Of a DNA stretch of 15,305 nucleotides, positions 7,696 to 15,167 are shown piece by piece. Position 1 is the first letter of the stretch, and every line of letters starts with the position of its first letter. Origin of the DNA: Bacteroidota bacterium (GTDB taxonomy: Bacteria > Bacteroidota > Bacteroidia > Bacteroidales > Prolixibacteraceae); NCBI GenBank assembly GCA_030695265.1, contig JAUYTA010000415.1, positions 1 through 15,305 on the forward strand. Direction: 5' to 3'. The position numbers and the translations under genes were made by a program. The notes under the pieces are model-generated. The model searched no databases and was not told where the DNA came from. It saw only the letters and a list, made by a program, of their open reading frames with translations.

Positions 7696-8914
7696 AATTT
7701 ACAGTAATAATCCTTGTTCTGGAAGCGACCAAATCATTGTTTTCAAAATAGCTGATTCGGATTTTTGTATCGTTTGTTGAAAGGAAGGAAATCTTCAGGT
7801 TACTTGGTTTACCCGCCTCTAATACTTCAAAATATTGTGAATGTAATTCACTATCGAATAATGTATTTTTCCAATTTGTATCCGACTCCATTCGGTAACC
7901 CCAATAACCGTCAGTCTGGTCTCCGCCTTCAAAATATTCCATCTTTATTTTCAGGCTCATGCCTTTGGGAGTCACAGCAGAAAAATTGTAATACCTACCG
8001 AAATCTGTCCTGTAACTGATAAACGAGGTATTATTTTCATTCAAAATATTTAAAACACCATCAACTGATTCCGGATAATTAATTAAACTGACTGGTATAA
8101 ATGATGTTTTTTCTTTGAACTGAGTAATGTATTTCTCAAAGTCCGGTATCTGAGCGGTTGTTCCAATCTCCTGATACCTTTTTTCAAGGTTTTCCCTGAT
8201 TTTTATTGGATTCAGGAACCGGGCATGGCTGATCAAGGTTGTCCCCAGTACTTCGCTGTCCAATTTTCCGTCAGTACTGATATCTCCGCTAAGGTTTGCC
8301 AATAGTTCTGTAAGCTCAGCTTCCGAGCGGTAACCCTGCAAAATGGCCGAAATGGCCAGCAAAATGGCATTGTCATCGCCGTCTTTGTTGATATTAAGTA
8401 ATTCTGAACTTTGAATATCGTTTTTGCTCAAACTGAAAATGGCCAGAATTTCTTCCATGGCTTTCTTCTTGGCATCCGCAAAAGAAAGTCCTCCGGCAAC
8501 CAAATTCTCTACCCGAGCCTTTTCGAGTGTTGAAATGATGTTTACATTCAACGTGCTATTGTCAGTAACATCCGCCAAAGCATGCAGAATTAAGCGGGAG
8601 GTTGAAACCAGGCCTGTAACTTCATTAAAGTAGAAGCCATCAGATTTTAATTCCACATAAGGTGACGATAATTGAATATTGGAAAGCTCGAAAGTTCCCT
8701 GATTGTCTTTGATCTGAGTGCTAAACACTTTTCCGGTTTGTGACAAATCAGTTTTTAGTTCTGAAATTGAGACAGAGGTACCATTCAGGAATGGACCTTT
8801 TTGAATAAAACCTGTTATTTTTTCTTTGGTAAGAATTTCCGGACTTTCATCCCTGCAGGAAGTTAACAACAAACAAACAACAGAAAAACAATAAATTAGA
8901 TAAATACTTTTCAT
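7694..8914 (-). CDS. Secreted lipoprotein, function unknown
   Basis: The 406-residue protein has a type II signal peptide (MKSIYLIYCFSVVCLLLTSC) with lipidated Cys20 in the lipobox LTSC. Acidic residues follow at once (RDESPE), which may act as a Bacteroidota surface-export signal. Residues ~34-100 (GFIQKGPFLNGTSVSISEL ... GTFELSNIQL) resemble the carboxypeptidase-regulatory-like beta domains seen at the start of many surface lipoproteins. A helical middle part contains NINKDGDDN (174-182), an EF-hand/dockerin-like acidic loop. The C-terminal ~130 residues look like a beta-sandwich. I cannot name a substrate. It is convergent with the 135-residue gene, and its upstream side abuts the repeat cluster at 8972, so its native promoter may have been replaced or altered by insertion. 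Confidence 0.75.
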   Translation of the reverse strand: MKSIYLIYCFSVVCLLLTSCRDESPEILTKEKITGFIQKGPFLNGTSVSISELKTDLSQTGKVFSTQIKDNQGTFELSNIQLSSPYVELKSDGFYFNEVTGLVSTSRLILHALADVTDNSTLNVNIISTLEKARVENLVAGGLSFADAKKKAMEEILAIFSLSKNDIQSSELLNINKDGDDNAILLAISAILQGYRSEAELTELLANLSGDISTDGKLDSEVLGTTLISHARFLNPIKIRENLEKRYQEIGTTAQIPDFEKYITQFKEKTSFIPVSLINYPESVDGVLNILNENNTSFISYRTDFGRYYNFSAVTPKGMSLKIKMEYFEGGDQTDGYWGYRMESDTNWKNTLFDSELHSQYFEVLEAGKPSNLKISFLSTNDTKIRISYFENNDLVASRTRIITVN

Positions 8915-8971
8915 GGCTGGTTGATTTTTTTTTGTATCGTAAAATTACAGGAAATTTTATGATGTTCAGTA

Positions 8972-9172
8972 TGTGGATAATCCGGACTAAGCTGACCCCC
9001 TTTCCTCCGGCGATTCATTAGTTTTTTTTTCGGTTTTCGCGCGTGTTTTGTGTGACAGTCCGGCAGATGCTGACCCCCTTTGAAGTTGCAAAAAGGGTTG
9101 CAAAATCCGGAGCATACTGACCCCCTTTTGATTCGCGGGTCGGAACGAAATCCGGAGCATAGCCTGTCCCGG
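8972..9172. mobile_element. Probable solitary IS21-type element end (23-nt repeats)
   Basis: Three 23-nt copies of TCCGG-N7-CTGACCCCCTTT (small variants) begin at 8981, 9059 and 9106, and a decayed fourth (TCCGGAGCAT then CTGTCCC) at 9151, all in the same orientation. The outer flank begins TGTGGATAAT at 8972. Multiple direct repeats at a terminus starting TGT are characteristic of IS21-family ends, where they bind the IstA transposase. No istA or istB and no matching opposite end are present in the window, so this is a relic end. The rest of the 8915-9213 gap holds no convincing gene; two - strand open frames across it simply read through the repeats. Confidence 0.55.
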
Positions 9173-9213
9173 TTTATCGGCGATTTTTTGCGGGGCATTC
9201 ATTTTAGTAAATC

Positions 9214-10605
9214 CTATTTGAACCTGAAGTCCAGTTTATAATCATACAGCCAAGGCATCTTTGGGTTAATTCCTTCCGAGATCAATTTGGCTGGTAAGCC
9301 TTGATAATTGTTTTGTAAATTTAATTCTTTTGGAGCATTATAACATGTTACAATAATAGTATCGTCTTTCACCCTTATGTCCCCATCCATTTTTGTAAAT
9401 ACCGCATCTGCCAAATGAATTGAATTCCAGCGGTTGTATGGTTTTGGCAACTTTTTTCTTAGTTCATAGGTTGCAGCTTGAGCCAATAAAGCCAGGGACA
9501 TTTTGCCATATCTTATATTCAGGTTAAATGTTGAAGCCCGGTCAAACCCCATGGCACCGTCAAAATTGAAGAAGTCTTCTATCGACCACCGCTCCTGATA
9601 CATTTCAGTTAATAGTTCTGTTGCTGGTTTACTGGATAGGGTCAAGAATGATTTGTATATGTAATCTTTTGTTGTTTCTCCTTCACGCTGCGAGATCAAC
9701 CGGTATTTTTCTTTGTGCCCGGAAAAATTGAACATTGTTTCCGCTATTGCATACCCGGCCCATTTTCTTTGGTAGGTCTGAGAACGTTCTATTTTCTGTA
9801 TCCTTTCTGTTGATATTGCCGGAACAAGGAATTCAAAATCGCTGTCCTGATCAATATTTCGAATTAAATATTCGGTGAAGTGTTCTTTGTCGGCCAGTAT
9901 TAAAGCATTCTTGTTTACCAGTCCTGCCATGTTCAGCAGATCTATTGTCGCCTGGGTAGTATTAGCGCCAGGAGAACCGATGCCACATCCTATCGGTTGC
10001 CCGGTTTGGGTATCCAAGGCAAAAAAGGTTTGTACCATTTTCCTTGAAGGTTCTTTGGGTTGTTTTTTCTTTTTCGGCATTATTCTTTGGGAGGTGGATA
10101 CAATACGATGAGGGTCTATAGCTATTAACTCCCCTTTATAATGACCATTGTTCAACCTTATCATTGCCAACGATTCCTGTAATGACTGGGCTTCACTGAC
10201 CGTGTGCTTATCAAGCAAATCATGCACCTGACCATCGGTTACCAGAAACCCAAGTCCGTTTAGTAACTCAAAGCCCTGGTGGGTAATATAATTGCTCTTT
10301 CTTACGCGGTTACTGCACAGTGCGGCCTCGTTAACTATCTGCATAGCTATGCGGGGCTCGATATCAGCATCGGTACATCCGGTGTAACCTTTGATCAAAT
10401 CCCAATTGCCCAAACGTAAATGTTCAGCAGCCAGAAACCATAAACCGACCAAAGTCCCGCTTATTTTTTTCGAGAGGCTTTCCCTGAAAAACCGCTCTAT
10501 TCCTTGGTTGTTGACTTTGACCGTTGTTTTCTCACGCTTTGTTTTGTGTATTTCAATATCTTGTCGCTGTTTCTCCTTTTGTGGGTTCAGAACATGCGTT
10601 TTTTT
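9214..10605 (-). CDS. Insertion-sequence transposase, DDE catalytic frame (frame B)
   Basis: This frame is reached by a -1 shift from the upstream frame and has no proper start: the first in-frame start-like codon is a TTG at 10452, deep inside conserved sequence. Reading upstream of it continues as DIEIHKTKREK ... RFFRESLSKKISGT. Candidate catalytic residues are an Asp in AIDPHRI, an Asp in LILADKEHF, and a Glu in YQERWSIEDFF; the last follows the IS4-type Y-x2-R-x3-E pattern. The C-terminus is MPWLYDYKLDFRFK. With the first frame the product would be about 591 residues. I cannot assign an IS family firmly; an RNase-H-fold DDE transposase of the IS4 superfamily or an unclassified group fits. 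No internal stops are seen, so it may be active. Confidence 0.8.
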   Translation of the reverse strand, partial: KKTHVLNPQKEKQRQDIEIHKTKREKTTVKVNNQGIERFFRESLSKKISGTLVGLWFLAAEHLRLGNWDLIKGYTGCTDADIEPRIAMQIVNEAALCSNRVRKSNYITHQGFELLNGLGFLVTDGQVHDLLDKHTVSEAQSLQESLAMIRLNNGHYKGELIAIDPHRIVSTSQRIMPKKKKQPKEPSRKMVQTFFALDTQTGQPIGCGIGSPGANTTQATIDLLNMAGLVNKNALILADKEHFTEYLIRNIDQDSDFEFLVPAISTERIQKIERSQTYQRKWAGYAIAETMFNFSGHKEKYRLISQREGETTKDYIYKSFLTLSSKPATELLTEMYQERWSIEDFFNFDGAMGFDRASTFNLNIRYGKMSLALLAQAATYELRKKLPKPYNRWNSIHLADAVFTKMDGDIRVKDDTIIVTCYNAPKELNLQNNYQGLPAKLISEGINPKMPWLYDYKLDFRFK

Positions 10606-10988
10606 TGAAGCCCATATTCCGTAATTGTCCTTTCCACACTACGTTTGCTCACCTTATGGCCAATCTGGTTTAACTTTTGGGCAATTACACCGGCACTGGA
10701 AAAGGGATCCAAAAACCGGAGCCTGATGATTTGGTTTACTATATCTTTAGTCCGAACAGGTTGCTTGTCTGAACCAGGCTTGTTGTCTATTAGCGCCTGG
10801 GCACCACCTTCCTGATATTTCAGTAATAGTTGGTAGTACCGCTGTTCGGTGTACCCATACTTTTTTATCGCCTCTTGAACCCCAATGGTACAATGTCCTT
10901 CGATTAACATAGATAGTTTCATACTTAAACTATCCTTGGGGTCAATCACAAAATCTTTTCCCTTGATGCCTTTGATTGAGATTTTCAT
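10587..10988 (-). CDS. Insertion-sequence frame A: N-terminal helix-turn-helix part of transposase
   Basis: The 133-residue frame starts MKISIKGIKGKDFVIDP and holds two helix-turn-helix-like segments: GVQEAIKKYGYTEQRYYQLLLKY (about 37-59) and AGVIAQKLNQIGHKVSKRSVERTITEYGL (about 99-127). This is a typical bipartite DNA-binding head of transposases. It ends nine bases after a run of eight A (10606-10599 on the - strand), with an in-phase A AAA AAA heptamer. A -1 shift there gives QKKTHVLNPQ and continues into the catalytic frame. Alone it may act as a DNA-binding repressor, as in IS1/IS3-type elements. A simple indel in the A-run is the alternative explanation for the frame break. Confidence 0.75.
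   Translation of the reverse strand: MKISIKGIKGKDFVIDPKDSLSMKLSMLIEGHCTIGVQEAIKKYGYTEQRYYQLLLKYQEGGAQALIDNKPGSDKQPVRTKDIVNQIIRLRFLDPFSSAGVIAQKLNQIGHKVSKRSVERTITEYGLQKKRMF
10599..10605 (-). other. Candidate programmed -1 frameshift site A AAA AAA
   Basis: In frame A the codons read CAA AAA AAA CGC, so the heptamer is in the exact X-XXY-YYZ phase. One step back yields AAA AAA ACG and joins the DDE frame. The run of eight A could also cause polymerase slippage. I identified no definite downstream pseudoknot. Confidence 0.6.
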
Positions 10989-11017
10989 GGTTTTTACCTA
11001 TTAGTCGTACAAGAAAT

Positions 11018-11170
11018 ACTAAATTAATATATGGCGGTAAAGATAAAGATAATTCTGGGAATAAAAAGAATAAAATAAACAATAGTAGCTATAAAACAAA
11101 TATTTATGTAATTTTGTGCTATGATATTATAAATCAACTAAAAAATAATACCGCCACAATTTAATTTAGT
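11018..11170. repeat. 153-bp MITE-like element with 22-nt inverted ends
   Basis: The ends 11018-11039 (ACTAAATTAA ... TGGCGGTA) and 11149-11170 (its inverse) match at 19 of 22 positions. The ~109-bp interior is extremely AT-rich and has no open frame of note. No target duplication is obvious. It lies directly upstream of the insertion sequence, overlaps its possible right end, and could alternatively be part of it. Confidence 0.55.
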
Positions 11171-11476
11171 GTTAAAAATTACTTTGTACTGTAAATTCAG
11201 GAAGGAAAATAATGCATTGTAGGGAAAACAAGGAAAACAATTGGACACGACAAAAATGTAGATTAACTTTGATTTTTAGAACTAAAGTAAATAGAGCCTA
11301 TAAAATCGCTGAAAGTTTTCGGGATGAACATGTGTCGGACTTTACAATTTGCAAATCCCGATGAAACGGGACAAGTTATGCTGTTTTGTGCGTTGGTATT
11401 TTCCTTTTATGTCTTTTTATAGCAAATTTTCTGTTGTCAATCTGTCGATGTTGTTTTTTTTAAATGGCTACATCTC
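11171..11476. other. AT-rich intergenic stretch without a supported gene
   Basis: About 300 bases lie between the MITE-like element and the palindrome downstream of gajB. The one + strand open frame starting here (11349) runs into the 3' end of gajB on the opposite strand and has no protein-like character. A small hairpin, TCCCG-ATGAAA-CGGGA, is visible near 11356-11371. I see no promoter or RNA gene I can support. Confidence 0.5.
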
Positions 11477-11588
11477 GCAACTACCCGAAGGTGGCGATTT
11501 CGGAGCACTTCACTGTCAACCAAGCACAAACTTTGATAGAAGCACAAAACTTGATTTAACCACTGAACCGCCACTTTTGGGTAGGTGC
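11477..11588 (-). repeat. attC-like imperfect palindrome directly after gajB
   Basis: Arms 11477-11496 and 11569-11588 are 20 bases each and match at 17 positions when inverted (GCAACTACCC/GCACCTACCC, then GTGGCG). The ~72-base centre contains two 16-nt near-copies of AAGCACAAACTTTGAT (11522 and 11540). On the - strand it starts about 20 bases after the gajB stop, following GGTAACA, and ends near AGTTGCGAGATGT. Location, size and bulged inverted arms resemble integron-cassette attC sites, but the strict GTTRRRY core is not matched. Confidence 0.4.
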
Positions 11589-11609
11589 TGTTACCTGCTG
11601 GCCTTTTGG

Positions 11610-13304
11610 TTATTGAACTATCAATTTGTTTTCCCATGCCGTTTTATTTTCTTGATTTGGAACTGCTATGACTAATATTTTTCTTGGTCTTGTAATGCCA
11701 ACATAGGCAATTCTTAATTCTTCACTTTCTGAAATAGATATATTCTGATTTAAAAGAGTTTTGTAAGCTTTGCCAATGCCTTTTGTTTTTAGCACTAAAA
11801 GCGTTGCATCAAATGTTTCGCCTTTTACACTATGAACTGTTCCAAGTCGAAAATTTCTGTCTGTAACCTTTTCGCTTTCATTTAAAAATATTTGTTGAAA
11901 TGTGTAGTTTGTACCTGCGTTATTTATGCTAAGTTGAAATTTTATTTTATTTTCCGTGAGGATTTGGTTTGTTGCTTTAACCCAACGGCCAAGCGTTGTG
12001 TCAGTTTTTGGCAGAAGATTAATAAAACCAAATACCTGTGATTTGAAACTAACGAACCCAATCCTCCTTATTGCTTCCTCAATAGTTTCCTCTGAACAAA
12101 ACGGAAGATTGCGCACTTGCTTCAAAAGAGCCTTTTCAATTGCTTTAAATCCTCCTTTGAAATCTCCATTGTCATATAGAAATTTCCCTTTAGCAAAGTC
12201 CTTTGTATAATTATCGTGAGTTGTCCATGGACTTGAACCAAAAGGAACTTCTGGAATTCCTGTTATTTCGTTTATTAAATTTTTGCTTCTATAAATTACT
12301 GCAACCGCTTCTTCTGAAACTACAATTCCACTTTGATTACATTCTTCAATAAAGTCAGCCACAATAAAAGGAAGGTTGTCATTGTATAAAATTACTCTTG
12401 GTGTATGTTCAAAGTTTCTGACTTCTTCACTTACTGCTGAAGAAACTTCTTCGAGGGAAGAAATATTGAAAGTTGCATTGCAAATGAGTTGTGAACTTCT
12501 TCTGTTTTCATTTAAAACTATTGAGTCCTCCCAATCGCTATATTTTTGATTAAGTAAATCAGGTCTTGCATCGTTCCATTCAAAAATTGCTTGATCGGGG
12601 TCGCCAACAAGCATAACTTCATTAAGTCCGTTAACTATTAGCAAATCAATAATTCTCATTTGAATTTCCGAAGTGTCTTGTGCTTCATCAACAATCAGAT
12701 AAGGAAACCTCAGAGCAACCGCCTTTGCAATTTGTGGAAACCCTTCAAGAATTTTCATAGCAAAATAATTAGCATCAGATTGGGTGGCGAAGCCACCCTT
12801 GTTGATGTTTTTCTTTGAACGGGTAATGTTCACATTATCCAACCAATTTGGTGGCATAACTCTATCATTGATTGCATAAAAACTGCCATCAATCTTATAA
12901 CTGATATTATCAAAAAGACTGTCACTAAAATATTTCCCTGTCCAAATACCGTGAGGCTCTCCAACTAAAGTTGGTCTACCTTTGCATTTCAAAACTAAAT
13001 GACCATAGGGGAGAAAAATATATTTATTGATAAAGCTGTCTATTGTCCCTAAAAAATGAGGGAAAGAAATTCTATCACCTAATTGAAATTCTTCTGAATA
13101 TTTTTTTTCAATTTCTTGCCAAGCAACATTTGTAAAAGAAATGGCAGCTATTCCTTCATACTCCTTTTTCCATCCAGAAATCACTCGGGCAAGTCTTGCA
13201 CTTACACAAAATGTTTTGCCACTTCCAGGGCAAGCTCTTACAACAAACTTTCCTGACTTGTCAAAGACAATTTCTCGCTGCTTATCTGATAGTGTTTCAA
13301 ACAT
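11610..13304 (-). CDS. gajB: UvrD/PcrA-like superfamily 1 helicase, GajB of a Gabija system
   Basis: The 564-residue protein carries the SF1A helicase motifs in order: a Q-motif glutamine (Gln9), Walker A ACPGSGKT (24-31), motif Ia AISFTNVAWQEI (54-65), Walker B VDEAQD (205-210), motif III MLVGDPDQAIFEW (231-243), motif IV NENRRSS (about 265-271), motif V GTVHSVKGETFDA (488-500) and motif VI AYVGITRPR (533-541). All catalytic residues look intact. It overlaps the upstream OLD-family gene by one base (TAATG), and a strong AGGAG lies a few bases before the ATG inside the end of that gene, so the two are co-translated. By family, GajB senses DNA ends or nucleotide depletion and works with the GajA nuclease against phages. 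Base composition is more AT-rich than the core genes, suggesting acquisition. Confidence 0.88.
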   Translation of the reverse strand: MFETLSDKQREIVFDKSGKFVVRACPGSGKTFCVSARLARVISGWKKEYEGIAAISFTNVAWQEIEKKYSEEFQLGDRISFPHFLGTIDSFINKYIFLPYGHLVLKCKGRPTLVGEPHGIWTGKYFSDSLFDNISYKIDGSFYAINDRVMPPNWLDNVNITRSKKNINKGGFATQSDANYFAMKILEGFPQIAKAVALRFPYLIVDEAQDTSEIQMRIIDLLIVNGLNEVMLVGDPDQAIFEWNDARPDLLNQKYSDWEDSIVLNENRRSSQLICNATFNISSLEEVSSAVSEEVRNFEHTPRVILYNDNLPFIVADFIEECNQSGIVVSEEAVAVIYRSKNLINEITGIPEVPFGSSPWTTHDNYTKDFAKGKFLYDNGDFKGGFKAIEKALLKQVRNLPFCSEETIEEAIRRIGFVSFKSQVFGFINLLPKTDTTLGRWVKATNQILTENKIKFQLSINNAGTNYTFQQIFLNESEKVTDRNFRLGTVHSVKGETFDATLLVLKTKGIGKAYKTLLNQNISISESEELRIAYVGITRPRKILVIAVPNQENKTAWENKLIVQ

Positions 13305-15070
13305 TACTCTCCTTTTACAGCGTATTTAATTGCATTTTGAATGTATGCAGGAACAATAAATGCGTTTCTTGCTGCGGTATCAGAAGAAAGTTTAACAGCT
13401 AATCGATGAGCTAATTCTGACTTAGCTTTATTAGAAATTACTTTTTGTAAAAAAGCCGCAGCGTGAATTTTAATATCTGCAACGGCAACAATTTTTGCTG
13501 CTGATACAGGATGCATTTCTGCGAATATTTCTAATAAAATATTTTTGTTTCCAGCAATGAAAAGTTCAAACTCAAAAGTCCGTTCCGCTAAAAATACTTT
13601 TAAGTTTTTGTTTGCAAGTTCATTTGCAATTCTTGCTCTTGAAGTAATCTCATCATCTTCTTCTGCTGTATCATCATCTGTGAGTATAGAGCATCTTGTC
13701 ATTAGATTTTTACTTTCATCCTCGCTGTTAAACAAATTTGCAAAGTGTGAAAAAGCTACACCGTTTAAATTTACCAATTCAATTCCTGCTTTGTCAATGT
13801 CGTATTCTTCTCCAACTATTCTACTGAAAGTCGGCATAAGCAATGCTTCTGAAATCCCTTCAACTAAGATTACACCGTTAGAGAAAAAAATTTGAGACTT
13901 TGTTACATCTAAGAACTTGTGCAAATATTTTTGGTTGTCCCCTGTCAGTCCAGATTTTGTAAGGGAAAGTGCATGAATTTTATTCGCTTGATTTTGCAAA
14001 ACGATAACCGATTTTAAATCTGCTTTTGCGGTAATGGTAGGAGAGTGTGATGAAATGAATATTTGAAAACCTTGTTCTATGTCAAGTTTGTTTAAGTAGT
14101 TGAAAAATAAGTTCTGCAATTGAGGATGAAGATGAGCTTCGGGCTCTTCAATCAATAAGGCTGCGTATGTTTCCGCTTGTAATACTTTTCTCTGTTTTAA
14201 ATCACCTAAAACCGTGGCTGTGTAAATTAGATTGTTGTAGCCGAGTCCATTTTGATAAAGTTCAAAGTGCTTTTGTTTTGAAGGGTCTCCACCAAGTAAG
14301 TCGTCCGAATAAATTGGCATTTGAATTTTCAAATTATCAACCAATTTGTTGAAATCAAACGGAAGGAATGAAATGTCAACGTGCTGTTGCTTGTCTGTGA
14401 AACTTGTTTCCTTTAAATGCTCATTTATTTTTTCTTTTCCCTTTGCAACATGCCCAACCCAATCTGCATCATTGTCAACTGCTGAACGAACTTTCTTTGC
14501 TAAATCTCTTTTCTTCTCTTGGTCTGTTGCGTGGTCAGGGTCAATTTGAATATTTGCATAAAGTTGTCCTAACCTGTTTCCTCGAATGGGTCTTAAATAT
14601 TGTTCAGCATCTCTCAATGCGTCTAAGTATACATGATATATAAGAAACAAAACTTCTGGTGCGATTGCTTGTCCTTCATTTGTGCCTCCCCAAACTTTAT
14701 ATTTTACTCTATCGTTTTCATCAAGATAGTATCTGAAATGCAATTGCAAATCTTGTGTTCCATCTTCTGCAACACTCAATAGGTCATTGAACCAACCTAC
14801 CTCTGCTGCTAATTCAATATGAAAATGCAAATGAAATTCTATGTCGTTCAGTTCTTCGCTTATAGTTGCCTTGTCAATGTGGAAATCTGATAGCGATACA
14901 TATATTTCTCTTCGCTGATTTCCGTAACTCAAACAAACACGAAGTGCATCAATGATGGCTGACTTGCCAGCATTGTTTTCACCAATCAAAACATTTAGTC
15001 CTTTGTTGAAATTCAAGGTAAGGTTTTCAATGCCTCTAAAATTTTTGATAGTAAATTTTTCTAAATACAT
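13304..15070 (-). CDS. gajA: OLD-family ATPase/TOPRIM endonuclease, GajA of a Gabija system
   Basis: The 588-residue protein has an SMC/ABC-like ATPase half: FTIKNFRGIENL then Walker A GENNAGKS (30-37), an ABC-signature-like LYQNGLGYNN (271-280), Walker B LLIEEPEAHLHP (305-316) and an H-loop SSHSP (340-344). A C-terminal TOPRIM nuclease half follows: ILVEGISE with Glu404 and Glu408, a DxD-type ILTDDD (462-467), AERTFEFEL (495-503), and a late lysine cluster around SNKAKSELA (546-554). An OLD gene paired with a downstream UvrD-like helicase defines class 2 OLD systems, of which Gabija is the known defence member. GajA assembles into a large oligomer, nicks DNA, and is inhibited by nucleotides. 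Length is near the described GajA. The ATG at 15070 is the natural start, since the N-terminus begins right at the first beta strand. Confidence 0.9.
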   Translation of the reverse strand: MYLEKFTIKNFRGIENLTLNFNKGLNVLIGENNAGKSAIIDALRVCLSYGNQRREIYVSLSDFHIDKATISEELNDIEFHLHFHIELAAEVGWFNDLLSVAEDGTQDLQLHFRYYLDENDRVKYKVWGGTNEGQAIAPEVLFLIYHVYLDALRDAEQYLRPIRGNRLGQLYANIQIDPDHATDQEKKRDLAKKVRSAVDNDADWVGHVAKGKEKINEHLKETSFTDKQQHVDISFLPFDFNKLVDNLKIQMPIYSDDLLGGDPSKQKHFELYQNGLGYNNLIYTATVLGDLKQRKVLQAETYAALLIEEPEAHLHPQLQNLFFNYLNKLDIEQGFQIFISSHSPTITAKADLKSVIVLQNQANKIHALSLTKSGLTGDNQKYLHKFLDVTKSQIFFSNGVILVEGISEALLMPTFSRIVGEEYDIDKAGIELVNLNGVAFSHFANLFNSEDESKNLMTRCSILTDDDTAEEDDEITSRARIANELANKNLKVFLAERTFEFELFIAGNKNILLEIFAEMHPVSAAKIVAVADIKIHAAAFLQKVISNKAKSELAHRLAVKLSSDTAARNAFIVPAYIQNAIKYAVKGE

Positions 15071-15167
15071 ATTATGGCTTTATCGTTTTTATTCGTAGTC
15101 TTTCTTAGGTGTCGTCTTTTAGGCTTGCGGGTAGCAAATAGCGGAAAGTTTATTGTACTTCTCCTCC

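Larger units (their letters stand above)
9203..11023 (-). mobile_element. Two-frame insertion sequence (boundaries tentative)
   Basis: The element contains both transposase frames. Candidate ends are weak inverted matches: TTTAGTAAATCCT reading in from 9203, and TTTAGTATTTCTT reading in from 11023 on the - strand. I see no convincing target-site duplication, so the limits are uncertain by tens of bases. It may have inserted into the IS21-type remnant on its left, and a MITE-like element abuts or overlaps its right end. Confidence 0.45.

Noticed and set aside
8981..9172. Possible small CRISPR array
   Set aside because: The repeats are 23 nt and unevenly spaced (78, 47, 45 bases), with a variable middle and no cas genes; an IS21-type end explains them better.
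8911..9202. Two overlapping - strand open frames between the lipoprotein and the transposase
   Set aside because: They translate the repeats into low-complexity peptides; they are by-products of the repeat cluster.
11000..11600. Retron-type or other structured RNA beside the defence genes
   Set aside because: No reverse transcriptase is nearby, and the only strong structures are the inverted repeats already described.
11349..11675. A + strand 108-codon open frame downstream of gajB
   Set aside because: It crosses the palindrome and runs antisense to the end of gajB, with no recognisable domain.
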